Positions 20,497 through 29,197 of a DNA stretch of 64,000 nucleotides are shown piece after piece. A model generated the notes under the pieces. The model was not told the origin of the DNA. It ran no database searches and saw only the letters and a program-made list of their open reading frames with translations. Source of the stretch: Rhizobium leguminosarum bv. viciae USDA 2370 (GTDB lineage: Bacteria; Pseudomonadota; Alphaproteobacteria; Rhizobiales; Rhizobiaceae); the NCBI RefSeq assembly GCF_002008365.1, contig NZ_MRDL01000036.1, forward strand, positions 547,676 through 611,675. Reading direction: 5' to 3'. The position numbers and the translations under genes are program-made. The stretch's first letter is position 1; each line of letters starts with the position of its first letter.

Positions 20497-21551
20497 CAGT
20501 AAAACCGATCCGTGTCCTCGTTGCCGGCCTCGGCAATATGGGTCGCAGCCACGCGCTCGCCTATCACAACAATCCCGGCTTCGAGATCGTCGGTCTCGTC
20601 AACCGCTCGACGCCGCAATTGGAGCCCGAGCTGCAGGGCTATGCGATCCATCCCGACTTCATGGCGGCGCTGACCGAACTGAAGCCGGACCTCTGCTCGA
20701 TCAACACCTACTCCGACAGTCATGCCGATTATGCCGTCGCCGCCTTCGAGGCCGGCTGCGACGTCTTCGTTGAAAAGCCGCTGGCGACCACGGTCGCCGA
20801 CGCCGAGCGCGTCGTCGCCGCGGCCAGGAAGGCGGGGCGCAAGCTGGTGATCGGTTATATCCTTCGCCATCATCCTTCCTGGATGAAGCTGATCGAAGAG
20901 GCGCGCAAGCTCGGTCCACCTTACGTCTTCCGCATGAACCTCAACCAGCAGTCCAGCGGCCCGACGTGGGCGACGCACAAGTCGCTGATGCGCACCACCT
21001 CGCCGATCGTCGACTGCGGCGTGCATTATGTCGACGTCATGTGCCAGATCACCGACGCCAAGGCTGTCGAGGTGCGCGGCATGGGGCTGCGTATGTCGGA
21101 AGAGATCGCCGCCGACATGTATAATTACGGTCACCTGCAGGTGCTGTTCGAGGATGGTTCGGTCGGCTGGTACGAGGCCGGCTGGGGCCCGATGATCTCG
21201 GAGACCGCCTTCTTCGTGAAGGATGTGATGTCGCCAAAAGGCGCGGTGTCGATCGTCATGGAACCGAACGCCAAGTCCGACGATATCGACACCCACACCA
21301 AGACCTCGGTGATCCGGCTGCACACGGCCGAGACCGGGCCTGACGGCAAGTTCATCCGACCCGACCAGGACATGACGATGGAAGGCGAACCCGGCCATCA
21401 GGCGCTCTGCGACCTGGAACAGGCCTTCATGCTGAGGGCGATCCGCGAGGATCTGGACCTCGACCGCCATATGGCGGATGCGGTGGCGTCGCTGCGCATC
21501 TGCCTTGCCGCCGACGAGAGCGTGCGTACCGGCCAGCCGGTCAGATTGTAA
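20493..21551 (+). CDS. Gfo/Idh/MocA-family NAD(P)-dependent oxidoreductase
   Basis: 352-residue dehydrogenase. The N-terminal Rossmann fold shows VAGLGNMGRSHA (residues 8-19), and the family motif EKPLATT is near residue 95. The C-terminal half is the substrate-binding beta-sheet domain, with the typical CGVHYVDVM. GTG 20493 overlaps the upstream stop (GTGA). It probably oxidises or epimerises the imported sugar. Its position between permease and ATPase genes of one importer shows joint control. The exact sugar substrate is unknown. Confidence 0.9.
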   Translation: MTVKPIRVLVAGLGNMGRSHALAYHNNPGFEIVGLVNRSTPQLEPELQGYAIHPDFMAALTELKPDLCSINTYSDSHADYAVAAFEAGCDVFVEKPLATTVADAERVVAAARKAGRKLVIGYILRHHPSWMKLIEEARKLGPPYVFRMNLNQQSSGPTWATHKSLMRTTSPIVDCGVHYVDVMCQITDAKAVEVRGMGLRMSEEIAADMYNYGHLQVLFEDGSVGWYEAGWGPMISETAFFVKDVMSPKGAVSIVMEPNAKSDDIDTHTKTSVIRLHTAETGPDGKFIRPDQDMTMEGEPGHQALCDLEQAFMLRAIREDLDLDRHMADAVASLRICLAADESVRTGQPVRL

Positions 21552-21561
21552 GGGAAAGACA

Positions 21562-22563
21562 GTGGGATCACTTCAACTCAAATCCATCCGCAAGACCTAT
21601 GGCACGCATGAGGTGCTGAAAGGCATCGACCTCGAGGTCAGGGACGGCGAATTCGTCATCTTCGTCGGGCCGTCGGGCTGTGGGAAATCGACGCTGCTGC
21701 GCAGCATTGCAGGCCTCGAAGACGTCACGTCAGGCGCCGTCGTCATCAATGGTCGCGATGAGACGCTGACGCCGCCGGCCAAGCGCGGCATCGCCATGGT
21801 GTTCCAGTCTTACGCGCTCTATCCGCATCTGACGGTCAAGGACAATATGGGGCTTGGTCTCAAGCAGGCCGGCACCGCCAAGGACGAGATCGACAAGCGT
21901 GTCAGCAAGGCATCCGGCATGCTTTCGCTGGAACCCTATCTGGCGCGGCGGCCGGCCGAGCTCTCCGGCGGCCAGCGCCAGCGCGTCGCCATCGGCCGTG
22001 CCATCGTACGCGAACCCGAACTTTTCTTGTTCGACGAACCGCTGTCGAACCTCGATGCGGCGCTGCGTGTCCAGACCCGTCTCGAAATCGCCCGGCTGCA
22101 CCGCAGTCTGAAGGCGACGATGATCTATGTCACCCACGATCAAGTCGAGGCGATGACGCTTGCCGACAAGATCGTTGTCTTGAATGCCGGGGCGATCGAG
22201 CAGATCGGTTCGCCGATGGAACTCTATAAACGACCGGCCAATGTTTTCGTCGCCGGCTTCATCGGCTCGCCGCAGATGAATTTCATCGCGGCCGAGAAGG
22301 TCGGCGATCACAGCGCCAAGACGATCGGCGTGCGTCCCGAACACCTGACGTTGTCGCGCGAACAGGGGACTTGGGCTGCGAAGGTCGTGCATGTTGAGCA
22401 TCTCGGCGCCGACACGATCATCTATCTGGAATCTGATCAATGCGGCCTGTTGACGGCGCGTCTTTTCGGCGAGCACCAGTATGAGCCGGACGAGATCGTC
22501 TATGCGACCCCGGACCAGGCGCACGTGCATCGCTTCGATGTAGACGACCAGGCGATCCGCTAA
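21562..22563 (+). CDS. sugar ABC transporter ATPase (UgpC/MsmK type)
   Basis: 333-residue ATPase. Walker A is GPSGCGKST (about 36-44), then VFQSYALYPH, signature LSGGQRQR, Walker B LFLFDEPLSNLD and the switch His in YVTHDQVEA. The C-terminal domain is a TOBE/MalK-like regulatory fold (KTIGVRPEHL onward). GTG 21562 is chosen with AGGGAAAG upstream; the longer frame would overlap the oxidoreductase. It is the last gene of the operon and is followed by a strong terminator. Confidence 0.93.
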   Translation: MGSLQLKSIRKTYGTHEVLKGIDLEVRDGEFVIFVGPSGCGKSTLLRSIAGLEDVTSGAVVINGRDETLTPPAKRGIAMVFQSYALYPHLTVKDNMGLGLKQAGTAKDEIDKRVSKASGMLSLEPYLARRPAELSGGQRQRVAIGRAIVREPELFLFDEPLSNLDAALRVQTRLEIARLHRSLKATMIYVTHDQVEAMTLADKIVVLNAGAIEQIGSPMELYKRPANVFVAGFIGSPQMNFIAAEKVGDHSAKTIGVRPEHLTLSREQGTWAAKVVHVEHLGADTIIYLESDQCGLLTARLFGEHQYEPDEIVYATPDQAHVHRFDVDDQAIR

Positions 22564-22574
22564 GCGCACGACAG

Positions 22575-22617
22575 AACGAAAAAGCCCCGCCAGCCAGCCT
22601 GGCGGGGCTTTTTCGTT
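22575..22617. terminator. bidirectional terminator
   Basis: Perfect 18-bp arms AACGAAAAAGCCCCGCCA (22575-22592) and its complement (22600-22617) flank a 7-nt loop, with T-runs on both sides. It separates the sugar operon from the convergent NIPSNAP-like gene. Confidence 0.9.
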
Positions 22618-22635
22618 CCGTCGTGTGCGGTTCGA

Positions 22636-22947
22636 TCAGCCGAGCACGGGCCGCATGAAGCTGCGTTCATAGCTGACGATACTGCGGTTGCGTTTGTCGA
22701 GTTCGAAAGCGGCCTGACATTCCGGATCGCTTGCCATGCGTGTGCGATAGTCCTCGTAGGCGGCAAGGCTCGGGAAGGAAAACAAGGCAACGGCAATGTT
22801 GTTGGCGCCTTCGGACGGCAGGAAATAACCGTGATGGGTGCCGCCCATTCTGTTGACGATCGGAATCCAGAGCCGGGCATATTCCTCGAATTCGGCAAGC
22901 TTGTACGGATCGATCACATAACGCAGGTGGCAGGTAATCATTGACAT
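22636..22947 (-). CDS. NIPSNAP-family protein
   Basis: 103-residue protein of the NIPSNAP family, a dimeric alpha+beta-barrel fold. The characteristic text is MITCHLRYVIDPYKLAEFEE, then THHGYFLPSEGANNIAVALF and the C-terminal SYERSFMRPV. Function is unknown in bacteria. The start is uncertain between ATG 22947 and 22941; both fit the family. It stands alone between the bidirectional terminator and the next importer. Confidence 0.85.
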   Translation of the reverse strand: MSMITCHLRYVIDPYKLAEFEEYARLWIPIVNRMGGTHHGYFLPSEGANNIAVALFSFPSLAAYEDYRTRMASDPECQAAFELDKRNRSIVSYERSFMRPVLG

Positions 22948-23137
22948 ATCCCATCGCGTAAATGCCGGGCGGAGGGCTGCCCGGCTCATTTGGTTTACTC
23001 AACTTCTGGCACCGGGCTGGGAGAGTTCAAGTGCCTTACGGTGATGGTTGCATCACGTTTGCTGACAGGTCGGCCGGCCTGAAATGAAAAAAGCACCGCG
23101 TCGGCGGCGCCTTCCAGGCGAGGTCGCGCTACGCTGG

Positions 23138-24199
23138 TTAGTCGCGGATGATGAGCAGGTCGGCTGCCATGAAGCGCAGCGTCACCGTTTCGCCGGCCTG
23201 CGGCGGGGTGGTGCCCGGGCTGTTGAACATGTCGAAGGAGATGACATTGCCCCCAACATTCATGCGGGTGCGGATGACTGATCCCAGGAAGTGGGCCGAA
23301 ACGACCTGACCGGTCAGTGCCGTGTCGCTCTTGACACTGTCGGAGAGGGAGCCGGCTTCCGGACGCAGCGCCAGCGAAATGGTTTCGCCTGCCTTGTGGG
23401 CTGCGACCGACTGCTTCAGCGTTATGCCCTGATCGCCGATCTGGATGCGGTTGGTATCGGGATCGACGACCTTGGCCTCGATGAGGTTCAGCGTGCCGAC
23501 GAAGGAGGCGACGAAGCGCGTCGCTGGTGTGTTGTAAATCTCGAAGGGCGAACCGATCTGGTCGGCCTTACCGGCATTCATGACGACAATGCGGTCGGAG
23601 ATTGACAGGGCTTCCTCCTGATCGTGGGTGACGAAGACCGTGGTGATGCCGAGTTGCTGCTGGATCTGGCGGATTTCCTCGCGCAGCGACACGCGGATCT
23701 TGGCGTCGAGTGCGGAGAGCGGCTCGTCGAGCAGCAGCACCTGCGGCTTGACGGCAAGCGCACGGGCAAGGGCTACACGCTGCTGCTGGCCGCCCGACAG
23801 TTGATAGGGGAAGCGGTCGGCCAGGTGATCGAGCTTGATCAGGCCGAGCATTTCGTTGACGCGGGCGTCGACCTCAGGCTTCGGCGCGCCTGCCACCTTG
23901 AGGCCGAAGGCGACGTTGTCGTGCACCGTCATGTTGGGGAACAGCGCGTAGGCCTGGAACACCATGCCGATATTGCGCTGGTTCGGCTTCAGCGAGCTTT
24001 GATCCTTGCCGTTGATGGTCAGCGTGCCGCCAGTCGGCGTTTCAAAGCCGGCGATCATGCGCAGGACGGTCGTCTTGCCGCAGCCCGACGGTCCGAGAAA
24101 GGAGATGAACTCACCCTTCTCGATCGTCATGTTGAAGTTCTTGACGACCTGAACCGGGCCGAAGGATTTCTGAATGTTGTTCAGCGTGAGAAAAGACAT
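23138..24199 (-). CDS. ABC transporter ATPase, PotA/FbpC-like
   Basis: 353-residue ATPase with Walker A GPSGCGKTT (about 36-44), VFQAYALFPN, signature LSGGQQQR, Walker B LLLDEPLSALD and switch His in VTHDQEEA. A C-terminal TOBE domain (from about 275) ends with FMAADLLIIRD. It is the last gene of a four-gene importer operon on this strand, 12 bp after the permease. Homology to spermidine/putrescine and iron ATPases is general; the substrate is discussed with the binding protein. Confidence 0.92.
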   Translation of the reverse strand: MSFLTLNNIQKSFGPVQVVKNFNMTIEKGEFISFLGPSGCGKTTVLRMIAGFETPTGGTLTINGKDQSSLKPNQRNIGMVFQAYALFPNMTVHDNVAFGLKVAGAPKPEVDARVNEMLGLIKLDHLADRFPYQLSGGQQQRVALARALAVKPQVLLLDEPLSALDAKIRVSLREEIRQIQQQLGITTVFVTHDQEEALSISDRIVVMNAGKADQIGSPFEIYNTPATRFVASFVGTLNLIEAKVVDPDTNRIQIGDQGITLKQSVAAHKAGETISLALRPEAGSLSDSVKSDTALTGQVVSAHFLGSVIRTRMNVGGNVISFDMFNSPGTTPPQAGETVTLRFMAADLLIIRD

Positions 24200-24211
24200 G
24201 AGCCAGATACC

Positions 24212-25000
24212 TTAAGCCTTTGCCGGGGCGGCTTTGCCGAAGCGGGAAACGAGGTTGAGCAGGCCCATGCTGAGCCAGGTGATCGAGAAGGCGATGACCG
24301 CAAGCGCCGAAGGCTCGTAGGCCTTGTTGGCGCCGACGAGCTGCAGGTAGGGACCGAAGGCCGGACGGTTCAAAAGTGCGGCAAAGGTGAATTCGCCCAT
24401 GACGATCGCCAGCGTGATGAAAGCGCCTGAGAGCACGCCGCTCATGACATTCGGGAAAATGCACTTGAACATGATGGTCGTCCATCGGGCGCCGAGGCTT
24501 TCGGCCGCTTCCGTCAGCGTGCGGACGTCGATCGCGCGCATGGCGGTATCGACGGCGCGGTACATATAGGGCAGGGACAGCGTGATATAGGAGAAGACCA
24601 GCAGGGCGTTGGTGCCGGTCGTCGAACCCGTCAACGGTAGGTAAGAGGACGAATTATACATTCTGAGGTAACCGAAGACGATGACGATCGCCGGAATGAC
24701 AAGCGGCAGCAGCGTGATGAATTCGACGACCGGACGCATCTGCGGCAGGCGCAGGCGCACCCAATAGGCCGTCGGCACGACGAGCAGCATGCCGAAGACG
24801 ATGGTGAGCAACGCCATCAGCATGGAATAGCCGAAGGTCTCGCGGAACTGAATGTCGGAGAATACCGACTCATAAGCATCGAGGCTGTATTCGCCGCGGC
24901 GCATGCGCAACGAAAACTCGATTGTGCCGATCAACGGAATGACGAAATAGGATGCACCCAGAATGACAGCGATCCAGGCTCCGAGACGTTGAGCTTTCAT
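24212..25000 (-). CDS. ABC transporter permease, PotC-like
   Basis: 262-residue permease with about six helices, starting WIAVILGASYFVIPLIGTI. The EAA loop is LTEAAESLGARWTTIMFKCI followed by FPNVMSGVL. Its ATG overlaps the stop of the upstream permease (ATGA, 24997-25000). Part of the importer made of the genes at 23138-27065. Confidence 0.9.
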   Translation of the reverse strand: MKAQRLGAWIAVILGASYFVIPLIGTIEFSLRMRRGEYSLDAYESVFSDIQFRETFGYSMLMALLTIVFGMLLVVPTAYWVRLRLPQMRPVVEFITLLPLVIPAIVIVFGYLRMYNSSSYLPLTGSTTGTNALLVFSYITLSLPYMYRAVDTAMRAIDVRTLTEAAESLGARWTTIMFKCIFPNVMSGVLSGAFITLAIVMGEFTFAALLNRPAFGPYLQLVGANKAYEPSALAVIAFSITWLSMGLLNLVSRFGKAAPAKA

Positions 25001-25902
25001 TTCTGCCACCGTTCGGCGCGCATGCGCAGCATGAGGTAAAGGACGTTGGAGACGCCGGTGATGACGATCATGCCGAGCGCGATGGCGTAACCGAGATTGG
25101 CATTGTGCAGAACGTCGCCGCGGATCTGCGCGTAGAGCAGGATCGGCACGATGTTCAGCGAGCTGCCGGTCAGCGCGAAAGCGGTGGCGATGGCGCCGAA
25201 AGCATTGGCGAAGAGCAACAGCGTCGTGCCGAGCAGGCTCGGCCAAAGGATCGGCAGCGCGACCATCGTCCAGTACTGGCGGTTGGTGGCGCCGAGGATC
25301 TGCGAGGCTTCACGCCATTCCTTCTTCATGCCGTCGAGGGCCGGCGTCAGGATCAGCACCATCAGCGGTATCTGGAAATACATGTAGGTGATGGTGAGGC
25401 CTAAGAAGGACAGCAGATTGAAGCCGGTGCCGTAGAGATTGAAGCCGAACCATTCGCGCAGGAAAATCGTCACAAGCCCGGTGCGGCCGAGCGTTGCGAG
25501 AAAGGCGAAGGCAAGGGGCACGCCGGCGAAATTCGAGGCGACACCGGAGAAGGTCAAGAGCGTCGAACGGACGGAGGCGGGCAGGCCACCGAGCACGACG
25601 GCCCAGGCGAGGAAGAAGCCGATCAGCGCACCGCCTAGAGCCGACGCCACCGAGACACGGATACTGATCGAGTAGGCGCTCATGATGGATGGGGTAAAGA
25701 GATCACCGATATTCTTCAGCGTGAAATCGCCCTCGGGCGTCAGGAATGCGCCCGCCACAAGATAAAGCGTGGGGATGATCAGGAACAGCAGGGAGAAAAT
25801 GATGAAGGGTGCAATGCCCAGCCAGTCGATCACGCGATCTCTGTTGATCAAGGGGGCACTGCGCACCATAGGCGTTGAAACGGTGCTCATGGAAAAGCTC
25901 AT
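24997..25902 (-). CDS. ABC transporter permease, PotB-like
   Basis: 301-residue permease. The first helix is LGIAPFIIFSLLFLIIPTLY and the EAA loop is WREASQILGATNRQYWTMVA with LPILWPSLLGT. The start is ATG 25902 or the in-frame ATG 25890; neither has a strong ribosome site. A terminator-like hairpin separates it from the binding-protein gene, so permease levels are probably lower than those of the binding protein. Confidence 0.88.
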   Translation of the reverse strand: MSFSMSTVSTPMVRSAPLINRDRVIDWLGIAPFIIFSLLFLIIPTLYLVAGAFLTPEGDFTLKNIGDLFTPSIMSAYSISIRVSVASALGGALIGFFLAWAVVLGGLPASVRSTLLTFSGVASNFAGVPLAFAFLATLGRTGLVTIFLREWFGFNLYGTGFNLLSFLGLTITYMYFQIPLMVLILTPALDGMKKEWREASQILGATNRQYWTMVALPILWPSLLGTTLLLFANAFGAIATAFALTGSSLNIVPILLYAQIRGDVLHNANLGYAIALGMIVITGVSNVLYLMLRMRAERWQK

Positions 25903-25920
25903 CCTGGGGCGTCGGAGTGA

Positions 25921-25949
25921 GAAAACCTCCCCGCCTTGCGGCGGGGAGG
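25921..25949 (-). terminator. intra-operon attenuating terminator
   Basis: Perfect 10-bp arms CCTCCCCGCC (25926-25935) and GGCGGGGAGG (25940-25949) around TTGC, with TTTTC following on the minus strand. It lies between the binding-protein stop and the first permease. Confidence 0.75.
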
Positions 25950-25961
25950 CAGGATTAGAGG

Positions 25962-27065
25962 CTACTTGACGGCGGCGCCGACGACGGAATCCCAGTTCTT
26001 GGTGATGGCTTCCTTGCCAGCGGACTGTTCTTCGAGCGTCGGGAAAACGGCCTTTTCATAGGCTGCAGCCGGCGGCAGCTTGTCGAGCAGTTCCTTCGGG
26101 ATCTTGTTGTTCTTGGCAAGATCGTTGAAGCGGATCGGGTGGCAATAGCCCTTCAGCCAGCCGAGCTGACCTTCGTCGGAATAAAGGTATTCCATCCAGA
26201 GCTTGGCAGCGTTCGGGTGCGGAGCGAAGGCTGAGATAGCCTGGACGTAGACACCGGCAACGACGCCCGACTTCGGAACGACGACCTCGAACGGAGGATT
26301 GCCCTTGAGGCTTTCTCCCCAGGAGAGGGCGTTGTAATCCCAGGCAACGATGATCGGCGTCGAGCCCTGCGCGAACGGAGCCGCCTTGCCGACGACCGGC
26401 ACGAAATTGCCGTTCTTGTTCAATTCGGCGAAGAATTTCAGACCTTCTTCGCCGGCCTTGGCAGCGTCACCGCCGGATGCGGAAAGACCGGCGGCATAGA
26501 CGCCCTGGACGGCCTGGTTGGCGGTGCGGGGGTCGCCTGCGAGGGCAACGCTGTTTGCGTAGTCGCTCTTTTTCAGGTCGGCCCAATCGGCGGGCGATTC
26601 CTTGACGAGATCCTTATTCACGAGGAACGAGAGAACGCCGTAGTAGTCGCCGTACCAGTAGCCTTCGGCATCCTTGGCGGTATCCGGGATGGAGTCCCAG
26701 GTGGAGACCTTGTAAGGCTGGATCAGGCCGTCTTTCTTTGCAGACGGGCCGAAAGAGAGGCCGACGTCGATGACGTCAGGAGCCTGCGGGCCGGTGTTGC
26801 CCTTGTTGGCCTTGATGGCTTCGACTTCGTCGCCCGAACCCGCATCCGGGTTGAGCTCGTTGACCTCGAGGCCATACTTGGCCTTAAAGCCGGCAATGAC
26901 TTCGCCGTAGCCGCACCAGTCGTGCGGAAGAGCGATCGTCGTCAGCGTGCCTTCCTTCTTGGCGGCGGCGATAAGTTCAGCGCTCGGCTCGGCAGCGGCA
27001 ATCGCGGTCGAAGCCACGATCATCGCAGTAGAAAGCGACAGTAGTCGAGAAATGTTAGAGATCAC
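25962..27065 (-). CDS. ABC transporter substrate-binding protein (PotD/Fe-type)
   Basis: 367-residue periplasmic protein with a Sec signal ending about AIAAAEP. The mature domain starts LIAAAKKEGTLTTIALPHDW and contains FKAKYGLEVNELNP, placing it in the solute-binding family 6/8 group that includes polyamine, iron, thiamine and phosphonate binders. It heads the importer operon, 190 bp downstream of the RpiR regulator. Divergent genes encode a gamma-glutamyl ligase-type pathway, so an amine or amino alcohol is a plausible ligand. That is inference from context. Confidence 0.9.
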   Translation of the reverse strand: MISNISRLLSLSTAMIVASTAIAAAEPSAELIAAAKKEGTLTTIALPHDWCGYGEVIAGFKAKYGLEVNELNPDAGSGDEVEAIKANKGNTGPQAPDVIDVGLSFGPSAKKDGLIQPYKVSTWDSIPDTAKDAEGYWYGDYYGVLSFLVNKDLVKESPADWADLKKSDYANSVALAGDPRTANQAVQGVYAAGLSASGGDAAKAGEEGLKFFAELNKNGNFVPVVGKAAPFAQGSTPIIVAWDYNALSWGESLKGNPPFEVVVPKSGVVAGVYVQAISAFAPHPNAAKLWMEYLYSDEGQLGWLKGYCHPIRFNDLAKNNKIPKELLDKLPPAAAYEKAVFPTLEEQSAGKEAITKNWDSVVGAAVK

Positions 27066-27255
27066 TGTTGTTCTCCTTCGGGTTTTCAGTGTCTGGCGAT
27101 GCTGTTAATGAGCTTACATGAAGCTTGTATGACGATTGGATGACGTTCATTTCACCCTAAATAGCAGGCGGTTGCGGCAATGTTTCATTTGCGACAGCGC
27201 GCCGTGGTTCCGTGAAAATCCGTCATTGTTTTTCTTCTGTTTTAATCTTGTCCTC

Positions 27256-28128
27256 CTAGCCGGGTTTACGGAAAAGCCTGGTCTGCTCGAACAGGCCTTC
27301 CAGTGTCTTCATGCGCTCCTTCGTCTCGTCCCAGGTCGAATTCTGAACGGCCTCGATCAGCGCTTCGACGATGAAAAGGGTGACGACGGAGGAATCCCAG
27401 GCCGACGGCGCCTCGATCCGGACGCGAAAAGCATGCCTGGCGAGCTTGGCGGCGGGCGAGGCCCACTGGTCGGTGAAGACGACGATTTCGGCGCCACGCT
27501 TGCGGGCGGCGGTGGCGAGGCTCACCATCTCCTGCTCGTAGCGGCGGATGTCGAAGATGATCAGGATGTCGCCGGCATTCATGTTGAGGACATATTGCGG
27601 CCAGCTGCTGGAATTCGACGATAGCAGTGTCGTTGCCGGCCGGATGACCTGCATATGGGTGAAGAAATATTCGGCAAGCGCGCCAGTGATGCGACCGCCG
27701 ACGAAATAAAGGCCGCGCTTACGGTCGGAGAGCAACGCGGCGACGCTGTCGAAAGTCGCGGTGTCGAGATCGGTCAGCGTCTGGCGCAGATTGCCCATGA
27801 TCGCATCGGCGAAACGGTTGAGAATATGGGTGCCTGGGGCGTTCTGCGCCCAGCGGTCATGTTTGGCGATGGGGTTCGAGATCGTCGCCTCGACTTCCTG
27901 ATGCAGATGCGCCTGAAAGTCCGGATAGCCCTTGAAGCCGAGCTTCTGCACCATGCGCACGACGGTCGGCGTCGAGACGCCGGCGTTCTCGGCGATCGTA
28001 GTGATGCTACCGAGCCCGGACACCGGATAATTGTCGAGCAGGCTTTCGGCCAGCTGCTTCTCGGCACGCGTCAACACCCCCAAATGCGAGTGTATGACGT
28101 CCGAAACCGTCTTCGACGCAACTGTCAC
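27256..28128 (-). CDS. MurR/RpiR-family transcriptional regulator
   Basis: 290-residue regulator. The N-terminal HTH_6 domain includes LTRAEKQLAESLLDNYPVSG and ENAGVSTPTVVRMVQKLGFK (about 20-75). A SIS domain follows (about 125-260; GLYFVGGRITGALAEYFFTH). SIS domains usually bind phosphosugars or related small effectors. GTG 28128 is chosen because GGGGAG lies 9 bases upstream; earlier in-frame ATGs at 28203 and 28191 have no ribosome site. It sits between the importer, read in the same direction, and the divergent gamma-glutamyl pathway genes, and probably controls both. Confidence 0.87.
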   Translation of the reverse strand: MTVASKTVSDVIHSHLGVLTRAEKQLAESLLDNYPVSGLGSITTIAENAGVSTPTVVRMVQKLGFKGYPDFQAHLHQEVEATISNPIAKHDRWAQNAPGTHILNRFADAIMGNLRQTLTDLDTATFDSVAALLSDRKRGLYFVGGRITGALAEYFFTHMQVIRPATTLLSSNSSSWPQYVLNMNAGDILIIFDIRRYEQEMVSLATAARKRGAEIVVFTDQWASPAAKLARHAFRVRIEAPSAWDSSVVTLFIVEALIEAVQNSTWDETKERMKTLEGLFEQTRLFRKPG

Positions 28129-28203
28129 GTACTTATGCTCCCCGGGATGGTCTGGCGCCACTTTCCCACTCAAAGTTAACAACGCTGTCATAATCCATGT
28201 CAA

Positions 28204-28273
28204 CCACTGTCATGAAAAGAAATTTTCAGTGGATGCTTGACACGGGTTGAAACCTGAAGAATTCTTTTCTTCA
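28204..28273. promoter_or_regulatory. candidate RpiR operators in the divergent gap
   Basis: TGAAAAGAAATTTTCA (28213-28228) is a 6-4-6 inverted repeat flanked by CCACTG/CAGTGG. TGAAGAA-TTCTT-TTCTTCA (28255-28273) is a second, 7-5-7 inverted repeat. A TTGACA box lies at 28237-28242. These are candidates only. Confidence 0.5.
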
Positions 28274-28298
28274 TAAGGAATTTGTTAAGGGATAAGGA

Positions 28299-29078
28299 GT
28301 GGCGCCTTTGGTGCTAGCCCGACCGAAAATCCTCAGCGAAGCGGACGGTGACTGCGTCGGGATCGAGCGCATCCACGGCCGGAGTCCGGTGCTTCTCATC
28401 TGCGAGCACGCTTCGAATGCGCTTCCAGCCCTTTTCGGCGATCTCGGCCTGCCCAGCGAGGCGCTCTCCAGTCACATTGCCTGGGACCCGGGCGCGCTTG
28501 CGGTCGCCCGCAGCATATCGGAAGCGCTCGACGCGACGCTTGTTTACCAGCGGTTCTCGCGGCTTATCTATGACTGCAACCGGCCGCCCAGTTCACCCGG
28601 CGCCATGCCGGAAACCAGCGAGATCTACGCCGTTCTCGGCAACAAGGATTTGAGCCCTGAAGAACGGCTTGCGCGCACCGACGCGCTCTACGTTCCTTTC
28701 CATGACGCCATTCGCGGACTGATCCGCGATCGCCGGGCGAGGGGACAAGACAGCGTCATCGTGACGATGCACAGCTTCACGCCGGTCTATCACGGCCGCG
28801 AACGTGCCGTCGAACTCGGCATATTGCACGATGAGGACAGCCGGCTCGCCGACCGGATGCTGGAGGTCGCGGCCGAGGCGCCGCTTTACAGGACGGAACG
28901 CAACCAGCCTTACGGGCCTGAGGACGGCGTGACCCACACGCTGATCCTGCACGGGCTTTCGAACGGCTTGCGCAATGTGATGATCGAGGTCCGTAACGAC
29001 CTCATCGCAGACAATATCGGCCAAGGGGTCATGGCCGACTATCTGAAAAGGCTGCTCCAGCAAAGCCTGGACGCCTGA
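28299..29078 (+). CDS. N-formylglutamate amidohydrolase family protein
   Basis: 259-residue hydrolase of the N-formylglutamate deformylase (HutG-type) family. Conserved segments: LLICEHASNALP near residue 32, HIAWDPGALAVAR near 59, YDCNRPPSSPGAMPE and VTMHSFTPVYHGR; the acid/histidine residues there match a zinc carboxypeptidase-like active site. GTG 28299 follows TTAAGGGAT. No other hut genes are nearby. Instead it leads genes for an APC permease, a gamma-glutamyl ligase-like enzyme, and aldehyde and alcohol dehydrogenases. It may cleave a gamma-glutamyl amide rather than formylglutamate; that is inference. Confidence 0.85.
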   Translation: MAPLVLARPKILSEADGDCVGIERIHGRSPVLLICEHASNALPALFGDLGLPSEALSSHIAWDPGALAVARSISEALDATLVYQRFSRLIYDCNRPPSSPGAMPETSEIYAVLGNKDLSPEERLARTDALYVPFHDAIRGLIRDRRARGQDSVIVTMHSFTPVYHGRERAVELGILHDEDSRLADRMLEVAAEAPLYRTERNQPYGPEDGVTHTLILHGLSNGLRNVMIEVRNDLIADNIGQGVMADYLKRLLQQSLDA

Positions 29079-29197
29079 CATAAAAAGAAGACCCGAGGGA
29101 GCAGTTTAACTGCGGACGTCCGCACGGCGAAAATGCCGCGGACAATTGGCACTGAACCGGCCGCAATCCCGCGGCCGATCGTGAACAGGGGGAAGTC

